Assembly: GCA_009783025.1 (NCBI GenBank) | Contig: WRHY01000002.1 | Location: 124,001 to 188,000, forward strand | Length of the DNA: 64,000 bases | Source of the DNA: Desulfovibrionaceae bacterium | GTDB taxonomy: Bacteria; Desulfobacterota; Desulfovibrionia; Desulfovibrionales; Desulfovibrionaceae | Reading direction: 5' to 3' | Shown here: one piece after another, positions 1 through 9,189 of the stretch | Layout of the letters: the number at the start of each line of letters is the position of its first letter | How positions within the stretch are numbered: the stretch's first letter is position 1 | Made by a program: the position numbers and the translations under genes | Notes under the pieces: model-generated | Told to the model about the DNA's origin: nothing | What the model saw: the letters and a program-made list of their open reading frames with translations, nothing else | The model's database searches: none

Positions 1-373
1 CTTCGCCGAGGGAGGATTTCGCGGTTGTTTGCGCGGTCATCTTGACCATGTCAAGTTCGTCTTTGATCCAGTTGACCTGCCACTCGGGATACGCATACAC
101 GCCCGCGCGGAAGCCGGTAATGGTGCCGACGACAGGGTTGTTGTCAAGGAAGATGTCCTTTTTGGTCAGAACGCGCTCAAGGAGTCTGGCGCGCTTGATA
201 ACGGCCGATTCACCCCTGTATTCCTCATATATCTCCGTGAGGAACTGCAGACGTTGCGGGTCCATCTTTTGGGGGGAATCCATCAGGAACGCCTTGTGAT
301 CCTTGATGCGCTGATCGGCATTTTCCCAATTCACGGCGCAAGCGCCGGTAGTTTGCATACTGTCCTTTAACAT
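1..373 (-). CDS. Glycyl radical enzyme, N-terminal part (cut by window edge)
   Basis: The first 124 residues are visible; the gene runs off the left edge. The segment with YEEYRG, RARLLERVL, VVGTITG and YPEWQVNWI is the N-terminal fold of pyruvate formate-lyase-type glycyl radical enzymes (the group that includes CutC, IslA and HypD). The Cys and Gly radical motifs lie outside the window, so the substrate cannot be read. The ATG at 373 has AAGGAG eight bases upstream. A -24/-12 sigma-54 promoter lies at 443-458 and a sigma-54 activator gene is divergent, as often seen for glycyl radical enzymes of anaerobes. Family call is sure; substrate unknown. Confidence 0.8.
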   Translation of the reverse strand, partial: MLKDSMQTTGACAVNWENADQRIKDHKAFLMDSPQKMDPQRLQFLTEIYEEYRGESAVIKRARLLERVLTKKDIFLDNNPVVGTITGFRAGVYAYPEWQVNWIKDELDMVKMTAQTTAKSSLGE

Positions 374-442
374 GGTCAGGCTCCTTTTTTATGAAAAGCT
401 TTGGGTGAAAAGAAATTGGCAACAGAAATTTACTTTATTAGT

Positions 443-458
443 AGCAAGGCTCGTGCCA
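443..458 (-). promoter_or_regulatory. Sigma-54 (-24/-12) promoter of the glycyl radical enzyme gene
   Basis: On the minus strand it reads TGGCAC-N5-TTGCT, one base from the RpoN consensus, with GG and GC twelve bases apart. It lies 70 bases upstream of the start codon at 373. It would need an activator of the kind encoded divergently at 777. Confidence 0.8.
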
Positions 459-627
459 CAATATACTATTAATAATTACAATATATTATAGATATACAGT
501 GTGAAAGTGTGCGCTCAGAATCAGAGACGGTGGGGCGGTTATTGAAGGGTTATTCAGGACACAAAAATGTAACGATGTAAAATTATTTATTTTTTGTGAA
601 TAGTATGCTTTTTTGCCTGTACACTGT

Positions 628-647
628 TTGTACTGAAAATGGTACAA
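628..647. promoter_or_regulatory. Inverted repeat, probable activator binding site
   Basis: TTGTAC, eight bases, GTACAA. It lies about 170 bases upstream of the -24 box and about 130 bases before the regulator start, a usual place for an enhancer site of a sigma-54 activator. The rest of 374-776 is AT-rich and holds no convincing gene. Confidence 0.5.
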
Positions 648-776
648 TTGTATCAGGCTGCGTGACACCACGGGGGCCTCTTGACGATGCCCGTTTTCCT
701 CCCTACTCTAAACGGCACGTTAAGCTTGGGATGCCTGCTTAATGCCGGACCAAACCGCCTGTACCAGGAACATCCG

Positions 777-2255
777 ATGTCCACTACCCACAATTTCACT
801 ACTCCCGAAGCGCTGGCGGAACTTGCTGAAAGCCCCTACACCGGGGTTTTTGAAATGCTGCATACCGGGATAGCCATACTTTCCGCCGGCGGCGATTTTC
901 TTTACGTCAACAAGGCATTCCTGGAGATGTTCAATCTCCCCGGAGATATCGTCGGCAAGCACGTTTCAGAGTATTTTCTGACCGCCGAACAGGGCGTCAT
1001 GGCCACCATCCGCACCCGTAAGCTGACTCTCTGCTCGAGTGTCACCAAAGATAACGTCCAAGGTGTTTCCTTCAGGTATCCCATACTGGACGCCAATGGT
1101 GAACTCGTCGGCGTCACCATAGAAAGCATTTCCACCAAGCTTGGTGAAGGCAAGCTGCTTTCCCTGTTGGACACGGTGCGCAACCTGGAGGAGCAGGCCG
1201 ACTATTTTGAGCGTAAGTCCCATAAAAAACATGGGATGCTCAGTACGTTCGAGAGCATTGTCGGAGAGTCCGAATCCATGCAGGCCATGAAAAAGCGCGG
1301 CAGACGCTTTGCCCGCAGCATAGAGCCGATTCTGTTGTTCGGGGAGAGCGGCACGGGCAAGGAGCTGATCGCTCAGGCCCTGCACGCGGCAAGCGAGCGC
1401 GCGTCCAAGCCTTTTGTTACGGTCAACTGCGCGGCCTTGCCGCATGAGCTTATGGAGTCCGAACTCTTCGGCTATGAGGCCGGAGCATTCACGGGCGCTA
1501 AGTCCGGAGGCATGAAGGGAAAATTTGAACTTGCGGATAACGGTACGATTTTTCTTGATGAAATCGCTGAGTTGCCTCTGCCCATGCAGGCCAAGCTGCT
1601 GCGCGTGCTGGAGAGCGGAGAAATACAGAAAATCGCTCATCCCGGCCGCCTGCATTCGGATTTCCGCCTGATTGCCGCAACCAACAAAAACTTGGCCGAA
1701 CAGGTGAAGAACGGGAGCTTCCGGGAAGACTTGTACCACAGGCTGAACATCCTGGAACTGACCATTCCTCCTCTGCGCGATCGCATCAGCGATATTCCGC
1801 TCCTGACCCGCTATTTTATCGAACAGAGCCTCGGACACAAGCGGGCCCGTGAGATACACATTTCCAACGAGCTATACCGCGTGTTCGGCCTCTACCCTTG
1901 GCGCGGCAACATTCGTGAACTGAAGAACGTACTGACCTTCGCCCTGTATAACCTGGAGGGCGACGGCGATATTCTGAACATCAATCACTTACCGGATCGT
2001 TTCCTGAGCGAAATGCGCAGCGGGCGGCCCAAGGTCGTTGAAGACGTGCGGGTGGAAGAGCAGGATCTGGCCAAAGCCGGGGCCGAGGCCGAGCGCAAGG
2101 TGCTTATGGCCGTGCTTGCCAGCACTGAATATAATAAGACCCTGGCCGCTCAGGTTTTGGGTATTTCCCGCAACAAACTGTATAAAAAAATGCGGGATCT
2201 CGGTCTGCACAGTTCGAATAAGGAAACCCCCGCAGCGAAAAAAAGCGGCAGGTAG
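777..2255 (+). CDS. PAS-domain sigma-54-dependent transcriptional activator
   Basis: 492 residues. Order: a PAS sensor at about 20-120, a short helical linker, an AAA+ domain with Walker A GESGTGKE near 190, the sigma-54 contact loop GAFTGA near 235, Walker [10 protein letters not shown] and the R-finger region [10 protein letters not shown], then a Fis-type helix-turn-helix at the C-terminus ([15 protein letters not shown]). The ATG at 777 has AGGAA upstream; an in-frame start at 681 would add 32 residues of no family character. It is divergent from the glycyl radical enzyme gene, whose promoter is of sigma-54 type, so it is the likely activator of that gene. The signal sensed by the PAS domain is unknown. 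Confidence 0.9.
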   Translation: MSTTHNFTTPEALAELAESPYTGVFEMLHTGIAILSAGGDFLYVNKAFLEMFNLPGDIVGKHVSEYFLTAEQGVMATIRTRKLTLCSSVTKDNVQGVSFRYPILDANGELVGVTIESISTKLGEGKLLSLLDTVRNLEEQADYFERKSHKKHGMLSTFESIVGESESMQAMKKRGRRFARSIEPILLFGESGTGKELIAQALHAASERASKPFVTVNCAALPHELMESELFGYEAGAFTGAKSGGMKGKFELADNGTIFLDEIAELPLPMQAKLLRVLESGEIQKIAHPGRLHSDFRLIAATNKNLAEQVKNGSFREDLYHRLNILELTIPPLRDRISDIPLLTRYFIEQSLGHKRAREIHISNELYRVFGLYPWRGNIRELKNVLTFALYNLEGDGDILNINHLPDRFLSEMRSGRPKVVEDVRVEEQDLAKAGAEAERKVLMAVLASTEYNKTLAAQVLGISRNKLYKKMRDLGLHSSNKETPAAKKSGR

Positions 2256-2263
2256 TGCCGTTC

Positions 2264-3631
2264 ATGTGCGCCACGGACTTCTTTTCCTCCTTTACCGATT
2301 GCGAACGCTACCTTGACGGTCTCGGCCTGTTCCGTATGACGCCCGGCCTTGAGCGCATGCGGGACGTGCTGAAGCGGCTCGGTCTGGTTCGTCCGCCTTA
2401 TGCCGTAATCCAGGTTGTGGGCACCAACGGCAAAGGTTCCACCGCCACCATGCTGGAGCGTCTGGCCCGCGAACACGGCCTGCGCACCGGCCTGCATACC
2501 TCTCCTCATTTTGTTTCCGTGCGTGAACGGGTGCGCGTGAACGGCGCAATGCTGTCCGGGGAGGCGTGGACCGCACTGGGCAATGCCTTGATGCGGCAGG
2601 GAGGCGAGGCGCTTTCCTATTTCGAGTTTGTCACCTGCCTGGCGACCCTGGCCTTTGCGCAAGCGGGAGCGGATGTCGCGGTCATGGAGACCGGACTGGG
2701 CGGAACCTTTGACGCCACAACCGCTCTGGAAGCGGATTTGTTGGTATTCACCCCCTTTGATCTCGATCATCAGGCCGTGCTCGGCGCAACCTTAAGGGAA
2801 ATAGCGGCGGACAAGGCCGGCGCTATCCGGCCGGGAAAACCGGCGGTCAGCGCGCCTCAGCGACCTGAAGCCCGTGCCGAACTGGACAGAGTGGCCCGGG
2901 AGCGGGATACCTTTGTGCAGGAGATTTTCCCGGAAAAAGGCGGCCTCAAACTGCGCCTGCACGGTGAACACCAACAGGACAATGCCCGGCTGGCCCTTGC
3001 CGCATGGCGGGTATTGTTGCGCTCGGCGCAGCGCGGCGCATTGCCCGCCCCGGTGTCGGCAACGCTTGTCACCCTTTGTGAGCCGAAACCGGATGTGGAA
3101 GCGCGGGCACTGGCTTCAGCCTGGCTGCCGGGCCGCATGCAGTACCTTCCCGCCCGTGTGGCTGAGCCGGATATGTTCAGCCCTTGCGCCCTCGGCTGGC
3201 CGCCTCTGCTGCTGGACGGAGCGCATAACAGCCACGGTCTGGCCGCCTTGGGGCTAAGCCTGTCCCGCGCGGGCATTGCGCCTTTGGCTGTAGTGTTTTC
3301 CTGCCTGGGCGACAAGGATCTCGATACCATGCTGCCGCATTTGCGGGCCTTGGCCACGGGGCTTATTGTGGCGCCGCCCATTGCGGACAACCCCAGGGCC
3401 ATGCCTGCGGCGGAACTGGCCGCGCGGATCGGGCTGAACGCGTTCCCGGCTGACAGTCTGACGCAGGCCTTGGAGATTGCCGCGCGGCATATGGCTGATC
3501 GCATGCCGGAAGTGTTTGATCCGGCTTGCGCCCGCGCCCGGCAACACCCGCTGTTGCTGTGCGGTTCACTCTATCTGCTCGGCGCTTTTTATGCCTTACG
3601 GCCGGACGCCTTGGAGAATAGAGCGGATTAA
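2264..3631 (+). CDS. folC: Bifunctional folylpolyglutamate synthase/dihydrofolate synthase
   Basis: 455 residues, normal for FolC. It joins glutamate to dihydropteroate or folate using ATP in the cytoplasm. Seen: the Mur-ligase P-loop GTNGKGS, the ETGLGG motif after strand 4, the DHQAVLG metal-binding segment, and LLDGAHN at the start of the C-terminal domain. It follows the activator gene almost without a gap; a GTG at 2255 overlaps the preceding stop by one base and is an alternative start. The ATG at 2264 is preferred because a weak AGG lies upstream at workable distance. Confidence 0.93.
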   Translation: MCATDFFSSFTDCERYLDGLGLFRMTPGLERMRDVLKRLGLVRPPYAVIQVVGTNGKGSTATMLERLAREHGLRTGLHTSPHFVSVRERVRVNGAMLSGEAWTALGNALMRQGGEALSYFEFVTCLATLAFAQAGADVAVMETGLGGTFDATTALEADLLVFTPFDLDHQAVLGATLREIAADKAGAIRPGKPAVSAPQRPEARAELDRVARERDTFVQEIFPEKGGLKLRLHGEHQQDNARLALAAWRVLLRSAQRGALPAPVSATLVTLCEPKPDVEARALASAWLPGRMQYLPARVAEPDMFSPCALGWPPLLLDGAHNSHGLAALGLSLSRAGIAPLAVVFSCLGDKDLDTMLPHLRALATGLIVAPPIADNPRAMPAAELAARIGLNAFPADSLTQALEIAARHMADRMPEVFDPACARARQHPLLLCGSLYLLGAFYALRPDALENRAD

Positions 3632-3727
3632 CTTTGAAAAAGTTCATCCGCTCCGCAAGGATTTGCGAGCAAATCCTTGCCGCCAAATGGTTGTAGGGCG
3701 GCTTTGCCGACCGTTAAGCAACCATTT
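3622..3727. repeat. Tandem hairpins after folC
   Basis: Three inverted repeats in a row: 3622-3652 (AGCGGAT..ATCCGCT), 3655-3680 (GCAAGGATTTGC with a 2-base loop and its exact complement), and AAATGGTTG/CAACCATTT at 3685 and 3719. No T-run follows directly, so these look more like REP-type hairpins or mRNA end structures than one simple terminator. The rest of 3728-3913 shows no gene. Confidence 0.55.
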
Positions 3728-3913
3728 GAAAGCGTAAACTGCATATAACAGAAACCTGACGCCGTCGCTTCTTCCCCGCTCGCCTGTTCCCGGCGGATCC
3801 GCACAGCTTGCGGAGATTTTCGGCAATCATGTCCCTGCCTGTTTTTTTGGTGCGGAACTTGCAATTTCCTCCCATCCTGAGATAAATTCCGACATAGTGT
3901 GTTGGAGGAACCC

Positions 3914-5458
3914 ATGTCGCTGACCATGCCTGAACAAACAAAAAACGCTTCGCGCCGCATACTCTGGTTTGCCCTTGCCGTCCTGCTGTTGCTGGCAGGC
4001 GCCGGAGCCGGGGTCTTTTATTATCTGTCCGGCCGCATGCAGCTTGAGGGCGTGTTACAGAGTAATCTACGCGTTCTCACTTCGGAATCCGGCGGTCAGG
4101 TTACGGAAGTGCCGGTCCGGCCCGGTCTGCACGTACTCCGGGGTGCGGTCCTGATCCGCTTTGATGAAGCCGCTTTGCGCTCCGCCCTGGTCAGGGAAGA
4201 GCAACAATTACAGGCCCTGGCCATGCTCGTGCCACCGAGCTTGCTGCGTGTGCCGGGAGTTGACGGCAAGGATGAAAGTTTGACGGATCGCCTGGATCGT
4301 CAGCGCCTGACAGAGGAAGCAGCGGAACGCCGTTTGCAGGAGGCCACGGGTAAAGAGGCGCAGGCCGCCATTCTTTACCGCCGCGCTTCCATGCTGGCGG
4401 ACCAGGGTAAGCTCGCCAGGCATGAACTGGAGGGAGCGGAAGCGCATTTTGCCTCGGCGCGCAGGGAAGTGCAAGATGCCCGCCAGGCCTTTGAGGGCCT
4501 CAGTCTGGAGCGCGCGGCCACGGGGGTGGAAATCCGGCGCATGCGCGATATGCAGTCAATTGTCGGAGCGGACAGACTGTCAGAAGGCGAACGCCTGAAA
4601 AATTTTGAAGAGCAGGAAGCCCGCGTGGTTGATCTGCGGGCCGCGCTGGCAACGGCGGTCATAACCGCGCCCGAGAATGGAACAGTCATTGATGTGGCTG
4701 TGCGTCCCGGCGACATGGCCACGCCCATGCAGCCCAGCCTGCTGTTCCGGCCTGACGGGCGGCTTGCGCGGGTCCGGGCTCTTGCCTCGGACAAAGAAGC
4801 AGCCAGGCTCAGGGCCGGACAGCAATGCCAAATCCGTCTGGACACGCCCGAGACCGTGCTGCTCGAAGGTTTTGTCGCGGCCGTGACGCCGGGATTGCCC
4901 GCCAGCGCGGTTTCGACTGCCGGAAATGAAAAGTCCTTTGCCGCTGTGTGGATCGACGTTCTGCCACAACAGGGAGACGAGGCAGCCCTCTCTTTGCCGC
5001 AAAAGGAGCTTCCGGTCCGGGTCACTGTGTTGCTCCGCGCTCCGTTGCTCAACCCCCTTCCGTATCCCGGAAGTACTGTCGCGCTGCCGGACGCGCCGGA
5101 CACGAACGGTCGGGCTGTTGTTGCGCCGGTCTCTTCGGAGATGCCTGTTCCCGCGGCTCCCGTTGGCGGCCCTTTATCCGTGCAGTCGCCCTATGGGGAA
5201 GCGCCCGGACAGGACTCCTCCGCCCAGGTTGTGCCGCAAGGGGCGCAAAGCGCGCCAGTGGTGAAGGCCGGTTCACCTGAAGCCACGGGACGGGCCTACC
5301 CGGCGGAACCGACTGCGGAAACTCCTCAAGGCCCTCCCAACTTGCCGCCCATGCGGGCGCCGAGGCAGCTTACCGGCACAGGGCAGCCGGACCCACAAAA
5401 CAATCCCTCCATAGTTCCGCCGCGCATGCTTAATCAGGAAGCGCATACCAGGCCGTAA
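3914..5458 (+). CDS. HlyD-family membrane-fusion protein
   Basis: 514 residues from the ATG at 3914, which has GGAGGA six bases upstream. One membrane segment at about 15-38, then a periplasmic part: a biotinyl-lipoyl-like half near 50-80, a long coiled-coil hairpin at about 90-235 (rich in E, R, Q, A), the second lipoyl half (ATAVITAPENGTV), a beta-barrel domain, and a Pro/Ala/Gly-rich tail of about 130 residues that is longer than in most relatives. Such proteins link inner-membrane exporters to an outer-membrane channel. No exporter partner is next to it, so the cargo is unknown. Confidence 0.75.
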   Translation: MSLTMPEQTKNASRRILWFALAVLLLLAGAGAGVFYYLSGRMQLEGVLQSNLRVLTSESGGQVTEVPVRPGLHVLRGAVLIRFDEAALRSALVREEQQLQALAMLVPPSLLRVPGVDGKDESLTDRLDRQRLTEEAAERRLQEATGKEAQAAILYRRASMLADQGKLARHELEGAEAHFASARREVQDARQAFEGLSLERAATGVEIRRMRDMQSIVGADRLSEGERLKNFEEQEARVVDLRAALATAVITAPENGTVIDVAVRPGDMATPMQPSLLFRPDGRLARVRALASDKEAARLRAGQQCQIRLDTPETVLLEGFVAAVTPGLPASAVSTAGNEKSFAAVWIDVLPQQGDEAALSLPQKELPVRVTVLLRAPLLNPLPYPGSTVALPDAPDTNGRAVVAPVSSEMPVPAAPVGGPLSVQSPYGEAPGQDSSAQVVPQGAQSAPVVKAGSPEATGRAYPAEPTAETPQGPPNLPPMRAPRQLTGTGQPDPQNNPSIVPPRMLNQEAHTRP

Positions 5459-5778
5459 AAATAGGGTCTGGCTCTATTATTGGGGCTCCGCCCCAAACCC
5501 CGGCAGGGGAAATGATTTCCCCTGCACCCCTCATTACCTGAAAACAGCTTCGCTGTTTTCAGGAATGCCCGGTCCGGATAATATGCATCATAAAGGCTCA
5601 CGTGGTTCACATCTCAGGGCATCGCAGAGACACAGCCGGTGCGCTACTATGCCAGGCCCTGGTGGGGTGGAGGGGCGGAGCCCCTCCAAAAAATCAAGTC
5701 GCGGCGTGGACATTCGTCCCGCTTTGCGGCATGCTCCGGCTTGCACCGCTCCTGTTCGCGTAATGATAAGGATGCCCA
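5459..5778. repeat. Gene-free gap with several hairpins
   Basis: No coding region is convincing here. It contains short GC-rich hairpins: GGGGCTCCGCCCC, AGGGGAAATGATTTCCCCT, TGAAAACAGCTTCGCTGTTTTCA and GGAGGGGCGGAGCCCCTCC followed by AAAAAA. They probably end the upstream transcript; the set resembles dispersed palindromic units of the host. Confidence 0.5.
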
Positions 5779-6624
5779 ATGGCAAACGATGCTGACCGCA
5801 TGACCTCTCCTTCCTCTTCAGATAAGCGTTGTCCGGGCGATTTTCCGGGCCGCCTGCCAACGGCTCACCCGCCCCCTGCCGGGCCTCCTGCCCGGAAGGC
5901 ACAGGATATTCCGCTGCTTGCCATGCCCCACGCTCCTATGGAGATGTTCGATCCGGACCGGCATGTCTGCTTGCCCACGGCCGGGCACAGCGGATTTTCC
6001 GGAGCCGTCGAGCCGCTGCCCCTTGCCGCTGCCGCAAGGCTTTACCCGGAGCTTCTGCTGATCCCGCGCCGGCAAGACTGCGACGCCTTGTGGGATCGCT
6101 ATGCCATGCTGGACAACATTCGCGCCCATAGTGAACAAGTGGCCGGAATGGCCTATGCCCTGGCTCTGCGGGCCAAGGATTTGGGCCTGGACATATACCC
6201 GGAAGCGGTTTTGGCTGCGGGGCTTCTGCACGATCTGGCCAAAACCTACACCATTCACTATGGCGGAAACCATGCTCAACTCGGCGCGGCCTGGGTCATG
6301 CGTGAAACCGGCAACGGTCCCATTGCCCAGGCTGTGCTCGCTCACGTGTTCTGGCCCTGGGCGGAAGACGCGGATAATGACGATAGTTTCATGCTCCTGG
6401 CTCTTGCTTATGCCGACAAGCGGGTCATGCACGACAGGTATGTACCGCTTGAGGAGCGTTTTGAGGATCTGCTGGTGCGTTACGGCGTGAACGACTATGC
6501 GCGTTCGAGAATCGAAAGTTCCTTCCGGCAGGGCAAACGTATAGAAGAGGCGCTTTCGCGTCGTTTGGGAGTGGGGTTGAATGAATATACTGCTGATAGC
6601 GGGCGGCTGGTCAAGCGAACGTGA
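5779..6624 (+). CDS. HD-domain phosphohydrolase
   Basis: 281 residues. The HD metal-binding pattern is visible: RAHSEQV, GLLHDLAKT, LAHVFWPW and ALAYADKR. The first 75 residues are Pro-rich and of low complexity, so a later start is possible. HD enzymes of this size usually act on nucleotides or on a phosphate ester; the substrate cannot be told. The gene overlaps the next one (ddl) by 44 bases, which points to coupled expression with cell-wall synthesis. Confidence 0.72.
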   Translation: MANDADRMTSPSSSDKRCPGDFPGRLPTAHPPPAGPPARKAQDIPLLAMPHAPMEMFDPDRHVCLPTAGHSGFSGAVEPLPLAAAARLYPELLLIPRRQDCDALWDRYAMLDNIRAHSEQVAGMAYALALRAKDLGLDIYPEAVLAAGLLHDLAKTYTIHYGGNHAQLGAAWVMRETGNGPIAQAVLAHVFWPWAEDADNDDSFMLLALAYADKRVMHDRYVPLEERFEDLLVRYGVNDYARSRIESSFRQGKRIEEALSRRLGVGLNEYTADSGRLVKRT

Positions 6625-7531
6625 GGTATCTCTCTCTGGCGGCAAGGGCATCCACAAGGCCCTTGAGGCGCTCGGGCACAAAGTGACGCTTCATGATCCG
6701 GTCCGTTCCCTGGACGGCCTGCCCGGAGCAGTCAGGGGCAAGGATTTCGCCTTTATCAATCTGCATGGTTCTCCCGGAGAAGACGGGCTTGTCCAGGCCA
6801 TGCTTGAACAGCTCGGCTGCCCTTACCAGGGAGCGGGACCAGCGGCTTCCATGCTGGCCCTGAACAAAGCCGCGGCTAAAGCGCTGTTCATGGGGGCCGG
6901 GCTGAACACGGCGCCCTATATCCTGCTCAATGCCAGGCCGGACAAAGGCTGGCAACCGGAAATGGCGTACCCGCTGTTCATCAAGTCCAACACCGGAGGC
7001 TCTAGCCTGCACATGGAAAAGGTGGAGCGGCCGGAAGATCTGGACGGAGCCCTGGATCGTCTTTTTGCCGTTAATGCCGCCTTTTTGCTGGAGAGCGCGG
7101 TGAACGGGCGGGAAATTACCTGCGGCGTGCTCGGGCGGCTCGAAAACGGGGCGGAAGTTCCCGAGGCGCTGCCGACTATTCTGATCAAGCCTGCCACGGG
7201 CAAGGTCTTTGACTATACCAGCAAATACACTCCCGGTGGGGCCGAGGAGCTTTGTCCCGCTCCGGTGCCCGATACGCTGAACAAAAAGATCCAGGCCATG
7301 GCGCTGGCCGCGCATCAGGCGCTCGGCATCACAGGGTACAGCCGTTCCGATTTCATGGCGCCGGAAAACGGCGATCCTGTGCTGCTCGAGGTGAACACCC
7401 TGCCCGGCATGACGCCCACCAGCCTGATTCCGCAGGAGGCGGCCGCTGTCGGGCTTTCCTATGAACAACTGGTGCAGCGGTTGGTAGATCTCGGCCTGGC
7501 CCGTCACAAAAAGAGACGGCATGATTACTAA
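6581..7531 (+). CDS. ddl: D-alanine--D-alanine ligase
   Basis: 316 residues, typical for Ddl. ATP-grasp enzyme that joins two D-Ala in peptidoglycan precursor synthesis in the cytoplasm. Seen: GGWSSEREVSL near the start, LHGSPGEDG, the ATP-grasp segment FIKSNTGGSS, and the C-terminal metal and substrate motif LLEVNTLPGMTPTSLIP. The start lies inside the end of the HD gene in another frame, and the end overlaps the following comM gene by 11 bases. Confidence 0.95.
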   Translation: MNILLIAGGWSSEREVSLSGGKGIHKALEALGHKVTLHDPVRSLDGLPGAVRGKDFAFINLHGSPGEDGLVQAMLEQLGCPYQGAGPAASMLALNKAAAKALFMGAGLNTAPYILLNARPDKGWQPEMAYPLFIKSNTGGSSLHMEKVERPEDLDGALDRLFAVNAAFLLESAVNGREITCGVLGRLENGAEVPEALPTILIKPATGKVFDYTSKYTPGGAEELCPAPVPDTLNKKIQAMALAAHQALGITGYSRSDFMAPENGDPVLLEVNTLPGMTPTSLIPQEAAAVGLSYEQLVQRLVDLGLARHKKRRHDY

Positions 7532-9056
7532 GGTAGCTTGTGGCGCGGTATATGGCGTTGATGCCTTTCGGGTGGACCTGGAGGTGGATTATGCGCGCGC
7601 CGGGCTTCCGGCATTTACTATGGTCGGTCTGGCTGAAGGGGCTGTGCGCGAATCACGGGATCGGGTATTTGCGGCCTTGCGCAACGGCAATTTCCGCCTG
7701 CCGCCAGCGCGCATCACCGTGAACCTGGCCCCTGCGGATCGTAAAAAGGGCGGCAGTTCCTATGATCTTCCTCTGGCTATAGGCCTGCTGGCGTCTGCGG
7801 GAGTGTTGCCGCAAGGAGCGGGTGAGGGCTGCTTTTTTACCGGAGAGCTTTCGCTGACCGGGGAACTGAAAGCCGTGGCCGGGGTGTTGCCGCTGGCTAT
7901 TCTGGCCCGCGCCGAAGGGGCGAAGGCTTTTTTCGTGCCCAAAGACAACGCCTGTGAGGCTGCGGTGGTGGAAGGGCTGCCGGTCTACGGACTGGAAAGT
8001 CTGGGCCAGGCCGTGGCCTTTTTATCGGAAAGCATGGATCTGGAGCCGTGCTGCCCATTGCCCCCGGAAAATAACGGGGATGCCCTGGGCAGGGTCTTAG
8101 GGGATTTCGCGGACGTTAAAGGGCAGGAACATGCCAAGCGGGCCGTGGAAATTGCGGCTGCGGGCGGTCATAACCTGCTTTTCCTGGGGCCTCCGGGCAG
8201 CGGCAAGACCATGCTGGCTCAGCGCATGGGCACAGTGCTGCCGCCGCTTTCTTTCGAAGAAGCCCTCGAGGTGACCAAGATCTACAGTGTGGCTGGGCTC
8301 CTGACGCCGGGACAGGGCATTATCAGGGAGCGCCCCTTCAGGGCGCCGCACCACACCATTTCCGAATACGGCATGGTCGGCGGCGGACAAATTCCGCGTC
8401 CGGGCGAGCTTTCCCTGGCCCATCGGGGCGTACTTTTTCTGGATGAGCTCCTGGAATTCCGCAAGCAGACGCTGGAGGTTTTGCGCCAGCCTCTGGAAAA
8501 CGGCGCGATCACCATTGCCAGAGCCGCCCACACCCTGACCTACCCGGCGCGGGTTATGCTGATCGCGGCCATGAACCCCTGTCCCTGCGGCTACCTCACG
8601 GATACGCGTAAGGCCTGCACATGCAGCCGGGCGGAGATCCAGCGCTACCGATCCCGCCTGTCCGGCCCGCTGCTGGATCGCATTGATCTGCACGTGGAAG
8701 TGCCTGCCGTACCTTACAAGGACTTGCGTAGCGACAAGCCCGGTTTGTCCTCGGCCGACATGCGGGCGCATGTACAGGCGGCGCGTGAACGGCAGCGGGA
8801 ACGCTTTGCCGGGAACCGATCCCGCTGCAACGCGGATCTTTCCGGCCGCGAACTTGAACGCCACTGCCGCCTGGACTCTGACGGCCACGCCTTTCTCGGC
8901 GAGGCGGTCAAGGTCCTGCATCTCTCCGCCCGCGCCTATACCCGCATACTGCGCATCGCCCGCACCATCGCTGATCTTGAAGGCGCACCGGATATAACCA
9001 CGCCGCACCTGGCCGAGGCAGTGAACTGCCGGGCTTTGGATAGAGAAGCGCCATAA
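7521..9056 (+). CDS. comM: ComM/YifB-type Mg-chelatase-like AAA+ ATPase
   Basis: 511 residues, full length. N-terminal Lon-substrate-binding-like region (residues 1-170), AAA+ core with Walker A GPPGSGKTM, Walker B LFLDELLEF, the AAMNPCPCGY zinc-like segment, and a C-terminal Mg-chelatase domain. In naturally competent bacteria ComM is a hexameric helicase that extends branch migration during uptake recombination; in others its role is not settled. Start overlaps ddl, giving a tight HD-ddl-comM unit. Confidence 0.93.
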   Translation: MITKVACGAVYGVDAFRVDLEVDYARAGLPAFTMVGLAEGAVRESRDRVFAALRNGNFRLPPARITVNLAPADRKKGGSSYDLPLAIGLLASAGVLPQGAGEGCFFTGELSLTGELKAVAGVLPLAILARAEGAKAFFVPKDNACEAAVVEGLPVYGLESLGQAVAFLSESMDLEPCCPLPPENNGDALGRVLGDFADVKGQEHAKRAVEIAAAGGHNLLFLGPPGSGKTMLAQRMGTVLPPLSFEEALEVTKIYSVAGLLTPGQGIIRERPFRAPHHTISEYGMVGGGQIPRPGELSLAHRGVLFLDELLEFRKQTLEVLRQPLENGAITIARAAHTLTYPARVMLIAAMNPCPCGYLTDTRKACTCSRAEIQRYRSRLSGPLLDRIDLHVEVPAVPYKDLRSDKPGLSSADMRAHVQAARERQRERFAGNRSRCNADLSGRELERHCRLDSDGHAFLGEAVKVLHLSARAYTRILRIARTIADLEGAPDITTPHLAEAVNCRALDREAP

Positions 9057-9145
9057 GCCCTGTACGGAACGTATGCGAGGCTGCTTGAGTCATGGACGGA
9101 AGCTAAATTATGCGTGCCAATATAGACATAGCCATATAAATAGCA

Positions 9146-9172
9146 TACAAATCAGGTAATCTGTGATTTGTA
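9146..9172. promoter_or_regulatory. Inverted repeat in front of katA
   Basis: TACAAATCA, nine bases, TGATTTGTA: arms match perfectly. It ends 17 bases before the chosen start codon, so it may be an operator for a peroxide or redox regulator, or a leader hairpin. Nothing in the sequence names the binding protein. Confidence 0.5.
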
Positions 9173-9189
9173 ACCAAATGGAGTATGGC